64,000 nucleotides of DNA from Burkholderiaceae bacterium (GCA_030157545.1 JAOAUN010000057.1:61202-125201); one strand, 5' to 3'; shown: positions 19,038 through 28,508, counted from the stretch's first letter. Program-made: numbers and translations. Notes: a model not told the origin generated them from the letters alone.

Positions 19038-21752
19038 AATTGGCAGGGTGGGATTCTGCAAGTCGCGCTGCAATTCGAGCTGCAATTCGATGGTGCCGTC
19101 TTCCGGGGAGGCATGGGTGACGAAACCGAAAGGACGTATCAATTCAATCAAGGCACGGTTGTCAGCCAGGGTCTCGCCGACGATGCAGTGCGTGCCGCGC
19201 TGGCGAAAATAATCAACCAGCTTCGTCATCAGCATCAGTCCAAGTCCCATGCCTTTCAGGTCGGAGCGAATAATGATCGCAAATTCAGCGTCGATATTGT
19301 CCGGATCAGCGACACCGCGCACCACACCCAGCGTTTCATCACTGCCGTCTGGCCGCCGGCGCACGGCAACGAAAGCCATCTCGCGGTCGTAATCGATTTG
19401 CGTCAGCCTTGCGAGTTGCGAAGGCTGCAATTCACGCATACGCACGAATGCGCGGAAGCGTACATCGAGCGGGTCAAGCGCCGCAAAAAAACGCAGATGC
19501 TCAGCGCCGTCTTCAGGCCTGATCGGGCGCAGCATCAGCGGCGCACCCAGCCATTGCACGCTTTGCTCCAGCTCTTTAGGGTAAGGCCGGATGGCCAGCC
19601 GGTCATCCGGATGCCGTGCGTGACTGACCTGCACTTTGACTCTGGCGTCGAGCGCAATGACGCCTTGCGCATCAGCCAATACCGGATTGATGTCGAGTTC
19701 GAGAATTTCCGGCATCTCGGAAACCAGCTGCGAAATTTGTATCAGCACACGGCATACGGCATCCAGATCGGCGGCCGGTTTGTTGCGATAGCCTGCCAGC
19801 AGACGTGCCACTCGCGTGCGACTGATCAGGTCGCGTGCCAACACCGAGTTCAGCGGCGGCAGCGCCAGCGCATTGTCGTGCATGACTTCCACTGCAATAC
19901 CGCCCTGGCCAAACAGGATGACAGGACCAAACACGGCATCAGTGGTCACGCCGATGATCAGCTCGCAGGCATCCGGCCGGCGCGCCATGGCCTGCACCGA
20001 AAAACCCTGCAGCCTTGCGTCAGGGCGCAAGCTGCCCAGCCTTTGCTGCATGGCCTGTGCGGCTGCTTCGACATCGGCGGCACTGTTCAAGTCAAGCGCT
20101 ACACCACCGACTTCGGTCTTGTGACTGATGTCGGGTGAGAGCAGTTTGACTGCAACCGGAAATCCTATTTGTTGTGCAAGCACGCCAGCGTGCTGCGGCG
20201 AGCTGGCCACCCGTGTATCCACGACCGGAATGCGCCATGCAGCGAGCAAGTCTTTCGCTTCCGGTTCGCTCAGCATGGCGCGGCCCTCATCGAGCACGCG
20301 CTGTATGATCGCGCGCGCTGCATTGCGGTCAGGCTCGCCCTGAGTGCCATCGGCAGCGGGCACTTGCATCAGCAAATCCTGATTGCGCCGGTACTCCACC
20401 ACCTGCATGAACGCCTGCACGGCCTGCTCAGGTGTGCCGAACTGCGGAATACCGGCTTGCGAAAAAATCTGCCTTGCATCTGCCACCGCTGCGCCGCCAA
20501 GCCAGCAGGCAATGATATGCCGCTGCGACTGCTGCACCAGCGGCGCAATGACGTGCGCGATGTCGCTGCTCGGCACGATGGCAGTCGGCGCATGGATGAA
20601 CAACAACGCGCTGCGCGGCTGATGCGCGATCAGAATTTCCAGCGCCTGCTTATAGCGCTCGGCCGGCGCGTCGCCAATGATGTCGACCGGATTGCCTCGC
20701 GACCAGTTTGCAGGTAGCACCGCATTCAGTGCAGCGACGGTGTCGTCAGACAGTTGGGCGAGCTTGCCGCCGCTGGTAATGAGCGCATCGGTGGCCATGA
20801 CGCCGGGGCCGCCGCCGTTGGTGAGGATGATCAGTTCTTCACTCTGCAAGGGTCGCGCACGCGCCAAAGTCTCGACTGCATCAAACAAAGCTTCGGTGGT
20901 AAGCACACGTAGCATCCCGGCGCGCCGGATGGCGGCGTCATAGACTGCGTCCGACCCGGCGAGCGCGCCGGTATGCGACGCTGCTGCTTTTGCGCCTTCC
21001 GGCGCACGGCCAGATTTCACTATCAGCACCGGCTTGTTGCGGCTGGCAGCGCGCGCGGCCGACATGAACTTGCGCGCCTGCCGGATATCTTCGACATAGA
21101 GCAGGATGGCGTGGGTGTCGGGATCAGTCGCCAGATAGTCGATCACGTCGCCGAAGTCGACATCGTCGGCGTCACCAAGCGAGATGAAATGCGAAAAGCC
21201 GATATTGCGCGAACGCGCCCAGTCCAGCACCGCAGTCACCAGCGCACCCGACTGTGACACGAAAGCGATCTTGCCGGGCAAGGCATCAACATGCGCAAAG
21301 CTCGCATTGAGGCCGGCTGCCGGCACCAGCAAGCCTACGCAATTGGGGCCGAGTATGCGCAGCAGAGTTGGTCGCGCTGCTTCGAGCATTAATTGCCGGT
21401 AGCTCTTGCCATTGCCGCTGTCGGCGCTCATGCCGGCTGTCAGCACGACGGCAGCGTGTGTACCTATTGCCGCCAGCTGTTGAATCAGCAGCGGCACGCT
21501 TGAAGGCGGCGTCGCAATCACGGCCAGCTCCGGCGCTTGCGGCAGGCTTGCTATGTCCGGATAGACCGGCAAACCGAGCAAGCGGGAATGATGCGGATTG
21601 ACTGCCATGACGCGATTGCCAAGCTCGGTAACAGGGCGCCCGCCGATCAGATTCGTCAGTACGGTCGCGCCTACGCTATGCAGACGGTCGCTGGCGCCGA
21701 TCAGGGCCACCGATTGCGGGGCGAACAGGAAACGCAGATTACGAATGCTCAT
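19029..21752 (-). CDS. PatZ-like fusion: ADP-forming acyl-CoA synthetase domains plus GNAT acetyltransferase
   Basis: The product is 907 residues. Residues 1-130 form a CoA-binding Rossmann domain (SVALIGASDRLHSVGATVL). Residues 150-440 are the succinyl-CoA-synthetase-like flavodoxin part, including SHTGALAGSDAVYDAA. Residues about 490-700 form an ATP-grasp domain (EPEAKDLLAAWRIPVVDTR; SHKTEVGGVALDL). From about 730 to the end there is a GNAT acetyltransferase (VVRGVADPDNIDAEFAIIIRSDLKGMGLGLML, with acetyl-CoA loop). This is the architecture of Pat/PatZ lysine acetyltransferases, which acetylate enzymes such as Acs. The histidine in SHTGALAG is the phosphorylated residue in true ADP-forming synthetases. 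An FNR box 46 bases before ATG 21752 suggests oxygen control, in common with the divergent stress protein. Confidence 0.9.
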   Translation of the reverse strand: MSIRNLRFLFAPQSVALIGASDRLHSVGATVLTNLIGGRPVTELGNRVMAVNPHHSRLLGLPVYPDIASLPQAPELAVIATPPSSVPLLIQQLAAIGTHAAVVLTAGMSADSGNGKSYRQLMLEAARPTLLRILGPNCVGLLVPAAGLNASFAHVDALPGKIAFVSQSGALVTAVLDWARSRNIGFSHFISLGDADDVDFGDVIDYLATDPDTHAILLYVEDIRQARKFMSAARAASRNKPVLIVKSGRAPEGAKAAASHTGALAGSDAVYDAAIRRAGMLRVLTTEALFDAVETLARARPLQSEELIILTNGGGPGVMATDALITSGGKLAQLSDDTVAALNAVLPANWSRGNPVDIIGDAPAERYKQALEILIAHQPRSALLFIHAPTAIVPSSDIAHVIAPLVQQSQRHIIACWLGGAAVADARQIFSQAGIPQFGTPEQAVQAFMQVVEYRRNQDLLMQVPAADGTQGEPDRNAARAIIQRVLDEGRAMLSEPEAKDLLAAWRIPVVDTRVASSPQHAGVLAQQIGFPVAVKLLSPDISHKTEVGGVALDLNSAADVEAAAQAMQQRLGSLRPDARLQGFSVQAMARRPDACELIIGVTTDAVFGPVILFGQGGIAVEVMHDNALALPPLNSVLARDLISRTRVARLLAGYRNKPAADLDAVCRVLIQISQLVSEMPEILELDINPVLADAQGVIALDARVKVQVSHARHPDDRLAIRPYPKELEQSVQWLGAPLMLRPIRPEDGAEHLRFFAALDPLDVRFRAFVRMRELQPSQLARLTQIDYDREMAFVAVRRRPDGSDETLGVVRGVADPDNIDAEFAIIIRSDLKGMGLGLMLMTKLVDYFRQRGTHCIVGETLADNRALIELIRPFGFVTHASPEDGTIELQLELQRDLQNPTLPILT

Positions 21753-21798
21753 GGCCTGCCTTTGACGATGTGGTTGCTGAGTATGCTAATGAGCGCGA

Positions 21799-21812
21799 TT
21801 GATCTGAATCAA
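21799..21812. promoter_or_regulatory. FNR-type box between the PatZ-like gene and a universal stress gene
   Basis: TTGATCTGAATCAA matches the FNR consensus TTGAT-N4-ATCAA exactly. It lies between divergent genes, 46 bases before the start of the acyltransferase gene and 107 before the stress-protein gene. Confidence 0.88.
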
Positions 21813-21918
21813 GTTTTGCAAAAAGATTGTGCAGTGCAGGTCCGATAGTGTCAGTCAGACAGCCGCTCTGTGCTTAAAATTTGCTTTATTCATTTACTTA
21901 TTTAATAAGGATCATGCC

Positions 21919-22758
21919 ATGTCATACAAAACCATACTGGTGCATGTTGATCAGTCCACTCACGCGGCTGAACGCATCCGTCTGGCAGCCGCCATTGCGC
22001 GCTCTGAAAATGCACATCTGATCGGCGCGGCCATGACTGGCATTTCCCGCTTCGTATTCGACAGCGGCGCGATCAATCCGCATGACGCTGTATTGAAACA
22101 TCATCTCGACTTTCTGCGCGACTATGCGCGCAAGGCTCTGCAAGATTTCGAACAGATCGCTGGTGCGGCCGGCGTGAGCTCGGTTGAATCGCGCCTCATT
22201 GACGATGACGCCGGTGGCGGCATCACCCTGCAGGCACGTTATTGCGATCTGGTCGTGCTGGGCCAGATCAATCCCGATGAAGCGGTGCCGGGACTGATGC
22301 CGGACTTCCCCGAATATGTGGTGATGAATTGCGCGCGGCCGGTGCTGGTGGTGCCGTTCATGGGGCAATTCAGCGAGCCGCGCAAGCGCCCCTTGATTGC
22401 ATGGGATGCGAGCATGTCCGCAACCCGCGCCGTGACCGGCGCACTGCCTTTGCTGACGCAGGCTGAACAGGCCGATCTGGTTGTCTTCAATGCCGACGAC
22501 CAGCCCGATGCGCACGGCGAGCAGCCCGGTGCTGACCTGGCGCTTTATCTGGCTCGCCATGACGTCAAGCTCACAGTGAGAAACCAGACTATCGAACTTG
22601 ATACCGGTAATGCGCTGTTGTCGCTGGCCGCCGATTTGAATTCGGACATGATTGTCATGGGGGGCTATGGCCATTCGCGCTTCCGTGAAATCGTGCTTGG
22701 TGGCGTTACACGGACCATGCTTGCATCGATGACGGTGCCGGTGTTGATGGCGCACTAG
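21919..22758 (+). CDS. Universal stress protein, tandem-domain type
   Basis: The product is 279 residues with two UspA-like domains in tandem. The first begins SYKTILVHVDQSTHAAERIRLAAAIA. The second is shorter and ends with the nucleotide-loop pattern DMIVMGGYGHSRFREIVLGGVTRTML, the G-x2-G-x9-G-(S/T) ATP-binding motif of the family. I chose ATG 21919, preceded by TAAGGA, because the upstream codons of the frame are not family-like. It shares the FNR box with the divergent PatZ-like gene. Such proteins are frequently induced by Anr/Fnr at low oxygen. Confidence 0.93.
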   Translation: MSYKTILVHVDQSTHAAERIRLAAAIARSENAHLIGAAMTGISRFVFDSGAINPHDAVLKHHLDFLRDYARKALQDFEQIAGAAGVSSVESRLIDDDAGGGITLQARYCDLVVLGQINPDEAVPGLMPDFPEYVVMNCARPVLVVPFMGQFSEPRKRPLIAWDASMSATRAVTGALPLLTQAEQADLVVFNADDQPDAHGEQPGADLALYLARHDVKLTVRNQTIELDTGNALLSLAADLNSDMIVMGGYGHSRFREIVLGGVTRTMLASMTVPVLMAH

Positions 22759-22766
22759 CCGGGTTT

Positions 22767-23204
22767 TCAACGATAGACGAGCACTGGTATAGAACTATGA
22801 GCCAGCACCCGCTGAGTTTCACTACCCAGTAAAAGCTTGTCGAGCCCCTTGCGGCCATGTGAGGCCATCCAGATCAGGTCACATTGTCTGGCTGTAGCAG
22901 TCGCAATAATTTCTTCGTACGGATGAATGCCGCGCGACGTCAGCACTTCGCAGCGCACTTGCGCGGCCTTTGCCTGTTCGTCGAGTTCGCGAATGTGCTG
23001 TTGCGCAGCCTGATCCTGCACGTCTTCATACACGGTCAAGTCGACCATGCTGCCGGCTTCCGGCATCAGCATGAATGGATACAGCTGCGCGACTGACAGG
23101 CCGACAATGGCTGCACCGGTGGCAGCAGCAAATTCGATAGCGGCCTTGACGGCGCGCTGCGACAAGGGCGAGCCATCGGTAGGCACGAGGATTTTCTGGA
23201 ACAT
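22767..23204 (-). CDS. Universal stress protein, single domain
   Basis: The product is 145 residues: one UspA domain starting MFQKILVPTDGSPLSQRAVKAAIEF and ending with the ATP loop DLIWMASHGRKGLDKLLLGSETQRVLAHSSIPVLV (G-x2-G-x9-G-S pattern). It converges on the tandem stress protein with eight bases between the stops. An FNR-type box lies 72 bases upstream of ATG 23204. Confidence 0.93.
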   Translation of the reverse strand: MFQKILVPTDGSPLSQRAVKAAIEFAAATGAAIVGLSVAQLYPFMLMPEAGSMVDLTVYEDVQDQAAQQHIRELDEQAKAAQVRCEVLTSRGIHPYEEIIATATARQCDLIWMASHGRKGLDKLLLGSETQRVLAHSSIPVLVYR

Positions 23205-23276
23205 GGCAGATCCTTCACGTTAGCAGTCGGAAAAGCGGACCGTAGCTGACTGTAGCAAAGGCACTGCGCAAAAAAA

Positions 23277-23290
23277 TTGACTTATATCAA
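23277..23290. promoter_or_regulatory. FNR-type box upstream of the single-domain stress protein
   Basis: TTGACTTATATCAA (TTGAC-N4-ATCAA) lies 72 bases before ATG 23204 and overlaps the stop codon of the upstream srkA-like gene, the same geometry as the box in front of hemN. Confidence 0.8.
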
Positions 23291-24285
23291 AGCTGCCAGA
23301 GAGGCGCTTCATCCATCAATGCGACCTGTTCGCGCAATTCCAGTATCCGGTCTTGCCAGTAGCGGACCGTATTAAACCAAGGGAATGCCAGCGGAAAAGC
23401 CGGATCTTCCCAGCGCATGGCAAGCCACGCCGAGTAATGCAGCAGGCGCAGGGTGCGCAAGGCTTCGAGCAGATGCAGTTCGCGCGGTTCAAACTCGAAA
23501 AAATCTTCATAGCCGGCCAACAAGTCGCCCAACTGCCGAGTCATATCTGCCCGTTCGCCGGAGAGCAGCATCCACAGATCTTGTATTGCCGGACCACTGC
23601 GGCTGTCATCGAAGTCGACAAAGTGCGGGCCGTCATCGGTCCACAAGACATTGCCGCCGTGGCAGTCGCCATGCAATCGCAACTGTCGCACATCACCAGC
23701 GCGCTCAAAGCAGCGCTGCACGCCTTCGAGCGCGAGCGCGGTCACACTCTGCCAGCTGCTTGATAGTTCAGCGGGAATGAATTCATGCGCGAGCAACCAG
23801 GCACGCGGCTCACTGCCGAAACTTTGCAGAGTTAGCGCTGGTCGCTGCGTGAAGGGCCGCGTACTGCCAACGGCATGAATGCGCCCCATCAGCCGACCTA
23901 TCCATTCCAGCGTGCCATCGCGATCAAGCTCGGGCGCGCGTCCGCCCTGCCTGGCAAATACGGCAAAGCGAAATCCCTGGTAGTGCTGCAAGGTCGCGCC
24001 GGCAATCGTCTGCGGCGGCACGACTGGAATTTCCTGCTCGACCAGTTCTTGCACAAACTGATGTTCTTCGAGAATGGCTTCATCACTCCAGCGCAGCGGC
24101 CGGTAAAATTTGACGACCACAGGCGGGCCTTGTTCCATGCCGACCTGATAGACGCGATTTTCATAGCTATTAAGTGCAAGCAAGCGACCGTCTCCGGCCA
24201 GGCCAACGCTGTCGAGTGCATCAAGGACGATACCGGGCTCAAGGCCGGCGAAAGAGAATGGAGCACCTGTTGTCATAGCCTTCAT
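23287..24285 (-). CDS. srkA: Stress response serine/threonine kinase (SrkA/YihE/RdoA family)
   Basis: The product is 332 residues with the fold of aminoglycoside/choline kinases. The SrkA signatures are LNSYENRVYQVGMEQG near the N-terminus, VVKFYRPLRWSDEAILEEHQF with the ATP-binding lysine, the catalytic loop LHGDCHGGNVLW and the magnesium site FVDFDDSRSGPAIQDLWMLL. SrkA kinases phosphorylate proteins and counteract envelope stress and death pathways in enteric bacteria. It is divergent from the YecA-like gene; ATG 24285 is supported by family-like sequence following it. Confidence 0.93.
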   Translation of the reverse strand: MKAMTTGAPFSFAGLEPGIVLDALDSVGLAGDGRLLALNSYENRVYQVGMEQGPPVVVKFYRPLRWSDEAILEEHQFVQELVEQEIPVVPPQTIAGATLQHYQGFRFAVFARQGGRAPELDRDGTLEWIGRLMGRIHAVGSTRPFTQRPALTLQSFGSEPRAWLLAHEFIPAELSSSWQSVTALALEGVQRCFERAGDVRQLRLHGDCHGGNVLWTDDGPHFVDFDDSRSGPAIQDLWMLLSGERADMTRQLGDLLAGYEDFFEFEPRELHLLEALRTLRLLHYSAWLAMRWEDPAFPLAFPWFNTVRYWQDRILELREQVALMDEAPLWQL

Positions 24286-24354
24286 TGTATTCGCGTTCGT
24301 TGCGGTTACACTGTGCGCATTTCCTCAATTTCACCCTTTTACAAAGCCGGCCCT

Positions 24355-24951
24355 ATGTCACCCGACCAATTACTGTCCGAAAAAGAATTCGACGAACTCG
24401 ACCATTTCCTGATGTCGGACCGCTGCGGCGACGATGCAATGACAATGGACGCTTTGCATGGCTACCTGACTGCGATCGCACTGTGCCCCATGAAAGTGGA
24501 GCAGCCCGAGTGGCTCGCGCGCGTCTGGGGCACTGAAGAGGAAGACACGCCGGAGTTCGAGTCCGACGCAGAATTTGCGCGCATCAGCGACATGATTGCG
24601 CGGGTGCTGAAAGAAATCGAGATCACGCTCGAAGTCGCGCCAAAAGAATTCGAGCCGCTGTTTTGCGAGCATGAATGGCAAGGCAAAAAGGTGCTCGATG
24701 CCGAAGCCTGGGCCTGGGGCTTCATGGTAGGCATCAGCCTGCGTCCGGCCGCATGGCAAGCCTTATGGGATGCGCCGCAGGCGAGCTTGCTGCGGCCTGT
24801 TTATTTGCTGGGTGCGGAAGAAATTGAAGAAGCAGAAATGAAGCTGGTCGACAATCCGGTCAAATGCGACAAACTCGCGCGCGAAATTGAGGCGTCGATT
24901 TCACAGATACACCGGTTTTGGGAAGGACAGCCGAAGGTCGTGATTCACTAA
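24355..24951 (+). CDS. UPF0149 / YecA-family protein
   Basis: The product is 198 residues. The N-terminal part DHFLMSDRCGDDAMTMDALHGYLTAIALCP is the YecA/UPF0149 signature, and DAEAWAWGFMVGISLRPAAW is the second conserved block. Members are uncharacterised; many have a C-terminal SEC-C zinc motif, which is absent here. I chose ATG 24355 because the conserved domain begins right after it. The preceding 69 bases are a shared promoter region with srkA. Confidence 0.85.
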   Translation: MSPDQLLSEKEFDELDHFLMSDRCGDDAMTMDALHGYLTAIALCPMKVEQPEWLARVWGTEEEDTPEFESDAEFARISDMIARVLKEIEITLEVAPKEFEPLFCEHEWQGKKVLDAEAWAWGFMVGISLRPAAWQALWDAPQASLLRPVYLLGAEEIEEAEMKLVDNPVKCDKLAREIEASISQIHRFWEGQPKVVIH

Positions 24952-24956
24952 ATTCA

Positions 24957-25134
24957 AAGACACTGGGTCCCAGCCTGCGCTGGGACGACGGTAGTAATGT
25001 GTAAATCGCCCAAATATCTACCGTCATCCCAGCGCAGGGTGAGATAGGGGATTCGTAGCGCATTAGCGCTGCGCCTATCGAAGCGTCACGGCATGCTTGC
25101 CGGGACGTGGCCCGAAAGGGGATCCAGCGTCTTT
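24957..25134. repeat. Composite intergenic repeat, copy 3 (inverted, diverged)
   Basis: A palindromic unit GGTCCCAGC..GCTGGGACGACGG lies at 24964-24992. The stretch 25020-25134 reads, on the reverse strand, as a diverged copy of the 114-bp block seen near 13.6 and 17.3 kb: it starts AAAGACGCTGG, contains TCGGGCCACG and ends CTCACCCTGCGCTGGGATGACGG. The inner palindromes have changed sequence. It fills the gap between the YecA-like gene and orn. Confidence 0.8.
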
Positions 25135-25149
25135 AGATTTACCTCTACC

Positions 25150-25737
25150 TCACTCCTTGATGAAGTGCTCGCGGTAGTAACGCAATTCTTCAATCGATTC
25201 AATGATGTCAGCCAGCGCGGTATGCATCTGATGCTTTTTAAAGCCAGCCGCCAGTGCCGGCTTCCAGCGCTTGCATAATTCCTTCAGCGTGGACACGTCG
25301 AGATTGCGGTAATGAAAAAACGCTTCCAGCTTGGGCATGCCGCGCGCCATGAAACGGCGGTCCTGACAAATCGAGTTGCCGCACATTGGTGATTTGCCAC
25401 TCGGGACGTATTGTTTCAAAAATTCTATCAACTGCACTTCCGCTTCCGCTTCCGTCACGCTTGAAGTTTTAACGCGCTCTATCAGGCCGGAGCGGCCATG
25501 GGTGCCCTTGTTCCATGCATCCATGCCGTCGAGCAGCGCGTCACTTTGATGAATGGCAAAGACCGGACCTTGAGCAAGGATATTCAGTTCCGGATCGGTA
25601 ACGACTGCTGCCACTTCGATAATACGGTCCTTGTCAGGGTCGAGGCCTGTCATTTCCATATCGATCCAGACCAGATTGAATTCATTCGGGCGCACGATCT
25701 GGGGCGCGGCATCATGCGATGGAGTAGCTTGTGACAT
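25150..25737 (-). CDS. orn: Oligoribonuclease
   Basis: The product is a 195-residue DEDDh-type 3'-5' exonuclease that degrades two- to five-base RNA, including pGpG. The acidic motifs are visible: [19 protein letters not shown] (Asp, Glu), [16 protein letters not shown] (Asp) and [14 protein letters not shown] (His, Asp). A short N-terminal extension of about 18 residues precedes the domain. It is divergent from the M48 protease gene, in the gene order common in Betaproteobacteria. Confidence 0.96.
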   Translation of the reverse strand: MSQATPSHDAAPQIVRPNEFNLVWIDMEMTGLDPDKDRIIEVAAVVTDPELNILAQGPVFAIHQSDALLDGMDAWNKGTHGRSGLIERVKTSSVTEAEAEVQLIEFLKQYVPSGKSPMCGNSICQDRRFMARGMPKLEAFFHYRNLDVSTLKELCKRWKPALAAGFKKHQMHTALADIIESIEELRYYREHFIKE

Positions 25738-25824
25738 AATTGATCTTCCTGATAGCTATGAAAACGACCATTCGCAGCAACTGTGCACATGGTCATCAAA
25801 GCGCCATTTTCTCATAGGCACCGT

Positions 25825-27081
25825 ATGGATTCCCAAAGCTTTTCTTATTTGTTTGCCGCCTTCCTGTTGGCTACGCTTGGACTGAAACTCTGGCTGGGCA
25901 TGCGCCAGTTGCGTCATGTAGCAAACCACCGTGATGCGGTGCCTGCGCAGTTTGCACAAAAAATTCCGCTCGCCGCGCATCAGAAAGCCGCTGACTACAC
26001 CATCGCCAAGACGCGCCTGAAGCTGGTGATGCTGGTGGTGAATGCCGTGGTGCTGGTTGGCTTCACGCTGTTGGGCGGACTACAGTGGTTATCCTTGCAG
26101 ATTATTCAACTGGCCGGCCCCGGCATGGTGTACCAGATTGGTTTAATCGCCGCAGTGATGTTGATATCGGGCGTGATTGATTTGCCTTTCGACTATTACA
26201 AACAATTTACGCTGGAAGAAAAATTCGGTTTCAACAAGATGAGCCCAGGTCTGTTTTTTACGGACCTGATCAAGAGCACTGCGATTGGCTCTGCGATAGG
26301 CTTGCCTTTGATCTGGGTGACACTGACGTTGATGGACAAGGCCGGTGCGCTCTGGTGGCTGTATGCATGGGGTTTGTGGTGCGTCTTCCAGATGCTGATG
26401 CTGGGCTTTTACCAGAGCGTGGTCGCACCACTTTTCAATAAATTCACGCCGCTGCAAGACGAAAGCCTGCGTACGCGTATCGAAGGCCTGATGCAGCGCG
26501 TCGGCTTTGCCAGCAAGGGCTTGTTCGTGATGGACGGTTCGCGTCGCAGCGCGCATGGCAATGCCTATTTCTCCGGCTTCGGCTCGGCCAAGCGCATCGT
26601 TTTTTTCGACACCTTGCTGGCGCGTCTGGCGCCCAGCGAAATCGAAGCGGTGCTCGCGCATGAACTGGGTCATTTCAAGCTGCATCATGTGATCAAGCGT
26701 ATTGCCATGATCTTTGTGGTCTCGCTGGGTTTTCTGGCATTGCTGGGCTACCTGAAAAATCAGGTCTGGTTTTATCAGGGGCTGGGGGTGCAACCGATGC
26801 CGGTAGTCAGCAATGACGCCATGGCGCTGCTGCTGTTCATGTTCGTGTTGCCAGTGTTCAGCTTTATCCTGTCGCCTCTGACATCGATTGCATCGCGCAA
26901 GCATGAATTTGAAGCGGATGCCTTTGCTGCGCATCACAGCAGCTCGCAAGACCTGATTGCGGCATTGGTCAAGCTCTACGAAGACAATGCGTCTACACTG
27001 ACGCCTGACCCGCTACATTCGGCGTTCTATGATTCGCATCCGCCGGCCAGCCTGCGGGTTCAACGCCTGCTCTCACTTTAA
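25825..27081 (+). CDS. M48-family membrane zinc metalloprotease (Ste24-like)
   Basis: The product is 418 residues with several membrane helices in the first 200. The zinc motif is VLAHELGHFKLHH (HExxH), with the third ligand in EFEADAFAA near the C-terminus. This is the Ste24/CAAX-protease-1 group rather than the shorter HtpX. It probably degrades damaged membrane proteins. ATG 25825 begins at the first membrane-like segment; 14 upstream codons are open but not family-like. Confidence 0.92.
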   Translation: MDSQSFSYLFAAFLLATLGLKLWLGMRQLRHVANHRDAVPAQFAQKIPLAAHQKAADYTIAKTRLKLVMLVVNAVVLVGFTLLGGLQWLSLQIIQLAGPGMVYQIGLIAAVMLISGVIDLPFDYYKQFTLEEKFGFNKMSPGLFFTDLIKSTAIGSAIGLPLIWVTLTLMDKAGALWWLYAWGLWCVFQMLMLGFYQSVVAPLFNKFTPLQDESLRTRIEGLMQRVGFASKGLFVMDGSRRSAHGNAYFSGFGSAKRIVFFDTLLARLAPSEIEAVLAHELGHFKLHHVIKRIAMIFVVSLGFLALLGYLKNQVWFYQGLGVQPMPVVSNDAMALLLFMFVLPVFSFILSPLTSIASRKHEFEADAFAAHHSSSQDLIAALVKLYEDNASTLTPDPLHSAFYDSHPPASLRVQRLLSL

Positions 27082-27095
27082 GATTGATTTTGATC

Positions 27096-27437
27096 ATGAT
27101 CACCCGCGCCACGCTCTTGCAACAATCCTGCCACCATCAGGAACAGGCGCTCAGCCCTGAAGCCCTTGGCGAGTCGCTCGCCGCCTTGCCTGACTGGGTT
27201 GTCGAACATGGCAAGCTGGTGCGGACGTTCAGTTTCAAGGACTATCACCAGACGATACGGTTCGTAAATGCGATCGCGTCGGTGGTACATCAGCAAGACC
27301 ATCATCCGGTACTGGTAGTCAGCTACAACCGCTGCATCGTGCGCATGAATACCCACTCGGTCAATGGCGGCTTGTCCGAAAATGATTTTATCTGTGCAGC
27401 CAAATTCGACGACGTGTACCAGCACGAATTCAGCTAA
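27096..27437 (+). CDS. phhB: 4a-hydroxytetrahydrobiopterin dehydratase (pterin-4-alpha-carbinolamine dehydratase)
   Basis: The product is 113 residues. The signature QQDHHPVLVVSYNRCIVRMNTHS contains the catalytic histidines of the PCD/DCoH family. The enzyme recycles the pterin cofactor of aromatic amino acid hydroxylases; no hydroxylase gene is in this window. ATG 27096 gives the usual family length, while TTG 27084 would add four residues. It lies 14 bases after the protease and three before rsgA, suggesting an operon. Confidence 0.9.
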   Translation: MITRATLLQQSCHHQEQALSPEALGESLAALPDWVVEHGKLVRTFSFKDYHQTIRFVNAIASVVHQQDHHPVLVVSYNRCIVRMNTHSVNGGLSENDFICAAKFDDVYQHEFS

Positions 27438-27440
27438 AGC

Positions 27441-28349
27441 ATGGCTGAACCGAAAGGCTTGGCTGATTTGAAAGGCCAGATCGTTGCCGCTCACGGCCGG
27501 CATTACCTTGCACAGGTCGACGGCCAGCTGATTCAGTGCGTCACCCGCGGCAAGAAAAGCGATGTCGCTGTCGGTGACCTGATCCGTTACAAGCTGACGT
27601 CGCCGAATCAGGGCGTGATCGAAGAAATCCTGCCGCGTGCCACGCTCTTGTATCGCTCCGACCAGTACAAGTCCAAGCTACTGGCTGCCAATGTCACGCA
27701 ATTATTCATTGTGGTGGCGACCGAGCCGGGCTTCACCGAAGATCTGGTGTCGCGCGCGTTAGTCGCTGCCGAGTCAGCAGGCGTCAAAGCGCACCTGATC
27801 CTGAACAAGACTGACCTCACCACCAATCTGGCGGCCACACGCAAGCGACTGGCGCTGTATGCCGGTATCGGTTATCCGGTGCATGAGGTATCGGCCAAGA
27901 GCAATCCGGAAACGACGCTGGCGACATTGCGGCCGCTGCTGGCAAATCAGTCGACGATTTTGATCGGGCAGTCGGGCATGGGCAAGTCTTCGCTGGTTAA
28001 CCTGCTGATTCCGGATGCCGAGATTGCGGTTCGCGAGATTTCTGCGGCGCTGGACACTGGCAAGCACACCACGACCTTTACACGGCTGTATTCGATGGAT
28101 GCGCACAGCACCATCATCGATTCGCCGGGCTTTCAGGAATTCGGCCTGTATCAGCTCTCCGAGGGCATGCTGGAGCGCGCGTTCCCCGAGTTTGGTCCGC
28201 AGCTGGGGCAATGCCGTTTTTATAACTGCCATCATTTGATTGAGCCGGGTTGCGGGGTATTGCAGGCACTGGCAGATGGTGGAATTGCGCGGTCACGGCA
28301 TGATCTATACCGGCAGTTGCTGCATGAAGCTTCGCAGAAGTTGTATTGA
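27441..28349 (+). CDS. rsgA: Ribosome small-subunit-dependent GTPase A
   Basis: The product is 302 residues: an N-terminal OB fold, then a circularly permuted GTPase domain with NKTD (G4) before GQSGMGKSS (G1) and [11 protein letters not shown] (G3). A C-terminal zinc finger [16 protein letters not shown] follows. RsgA checks late assembly of the 30S subunit. ATG 27441 follows the phhB stop after three bases. Confidence 0.95.
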   Translation: MAEPKGLADLKGQIVAAHGRHYLAQVDGQLIQCVTRGKKSDVAVGDLIRYKLTSPNQGVIEEILPRATLLYRSDQYKSKLLAANVTQLFIVVATEPGFTEDLVSRALVAAESAGVKAHLILNKTDLTTNLAATRKRLALYAGIGYPVHEVSAKSNPETTLATLRPLLANQSTILIGQSGMGKSSLVNLLIPDAEIAVREISAALDTGKHTTTFTRLYSMDAHSTIIDSPGFQEFGLYQLSEGMLERAFPEFGPQLGQCRFYNCHHLIEPGCGVLQALADGGIARSRHDLYRQLLHEASQKLY

Positions 28350-28367
28350 TTTGCCCTTTCCCAAATT

Positions 28368-28451
28368 AACGACGCTGGATCCCAGCTTTCGCTGGGATGA
28401 CATTTGTTTTTCTACCGTCGTCCCAGCGAAAGCTGGGACCCAGTGGCTTTC
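28368..28451. repeat. Pair of inverted dispersed repeat units
   Basis: One unit (GACGCTGGATCCCAGC..GCTGGGATGAC, 28370-28401) and a second in opposite orientation (CCGTCGTCCCAGC..GCTGGGACCCAGTGG, about 28415-28446) lie head to head. They could fold into a large hairpin after rsgA and act as a transcription end. Confidence 0.8.
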
Positions 28452-28508
28452 ATCGTGCACCACATGACATGTACGGTGGCTTATGTGCCAATCACGTTCA
28501 AAATCCCT

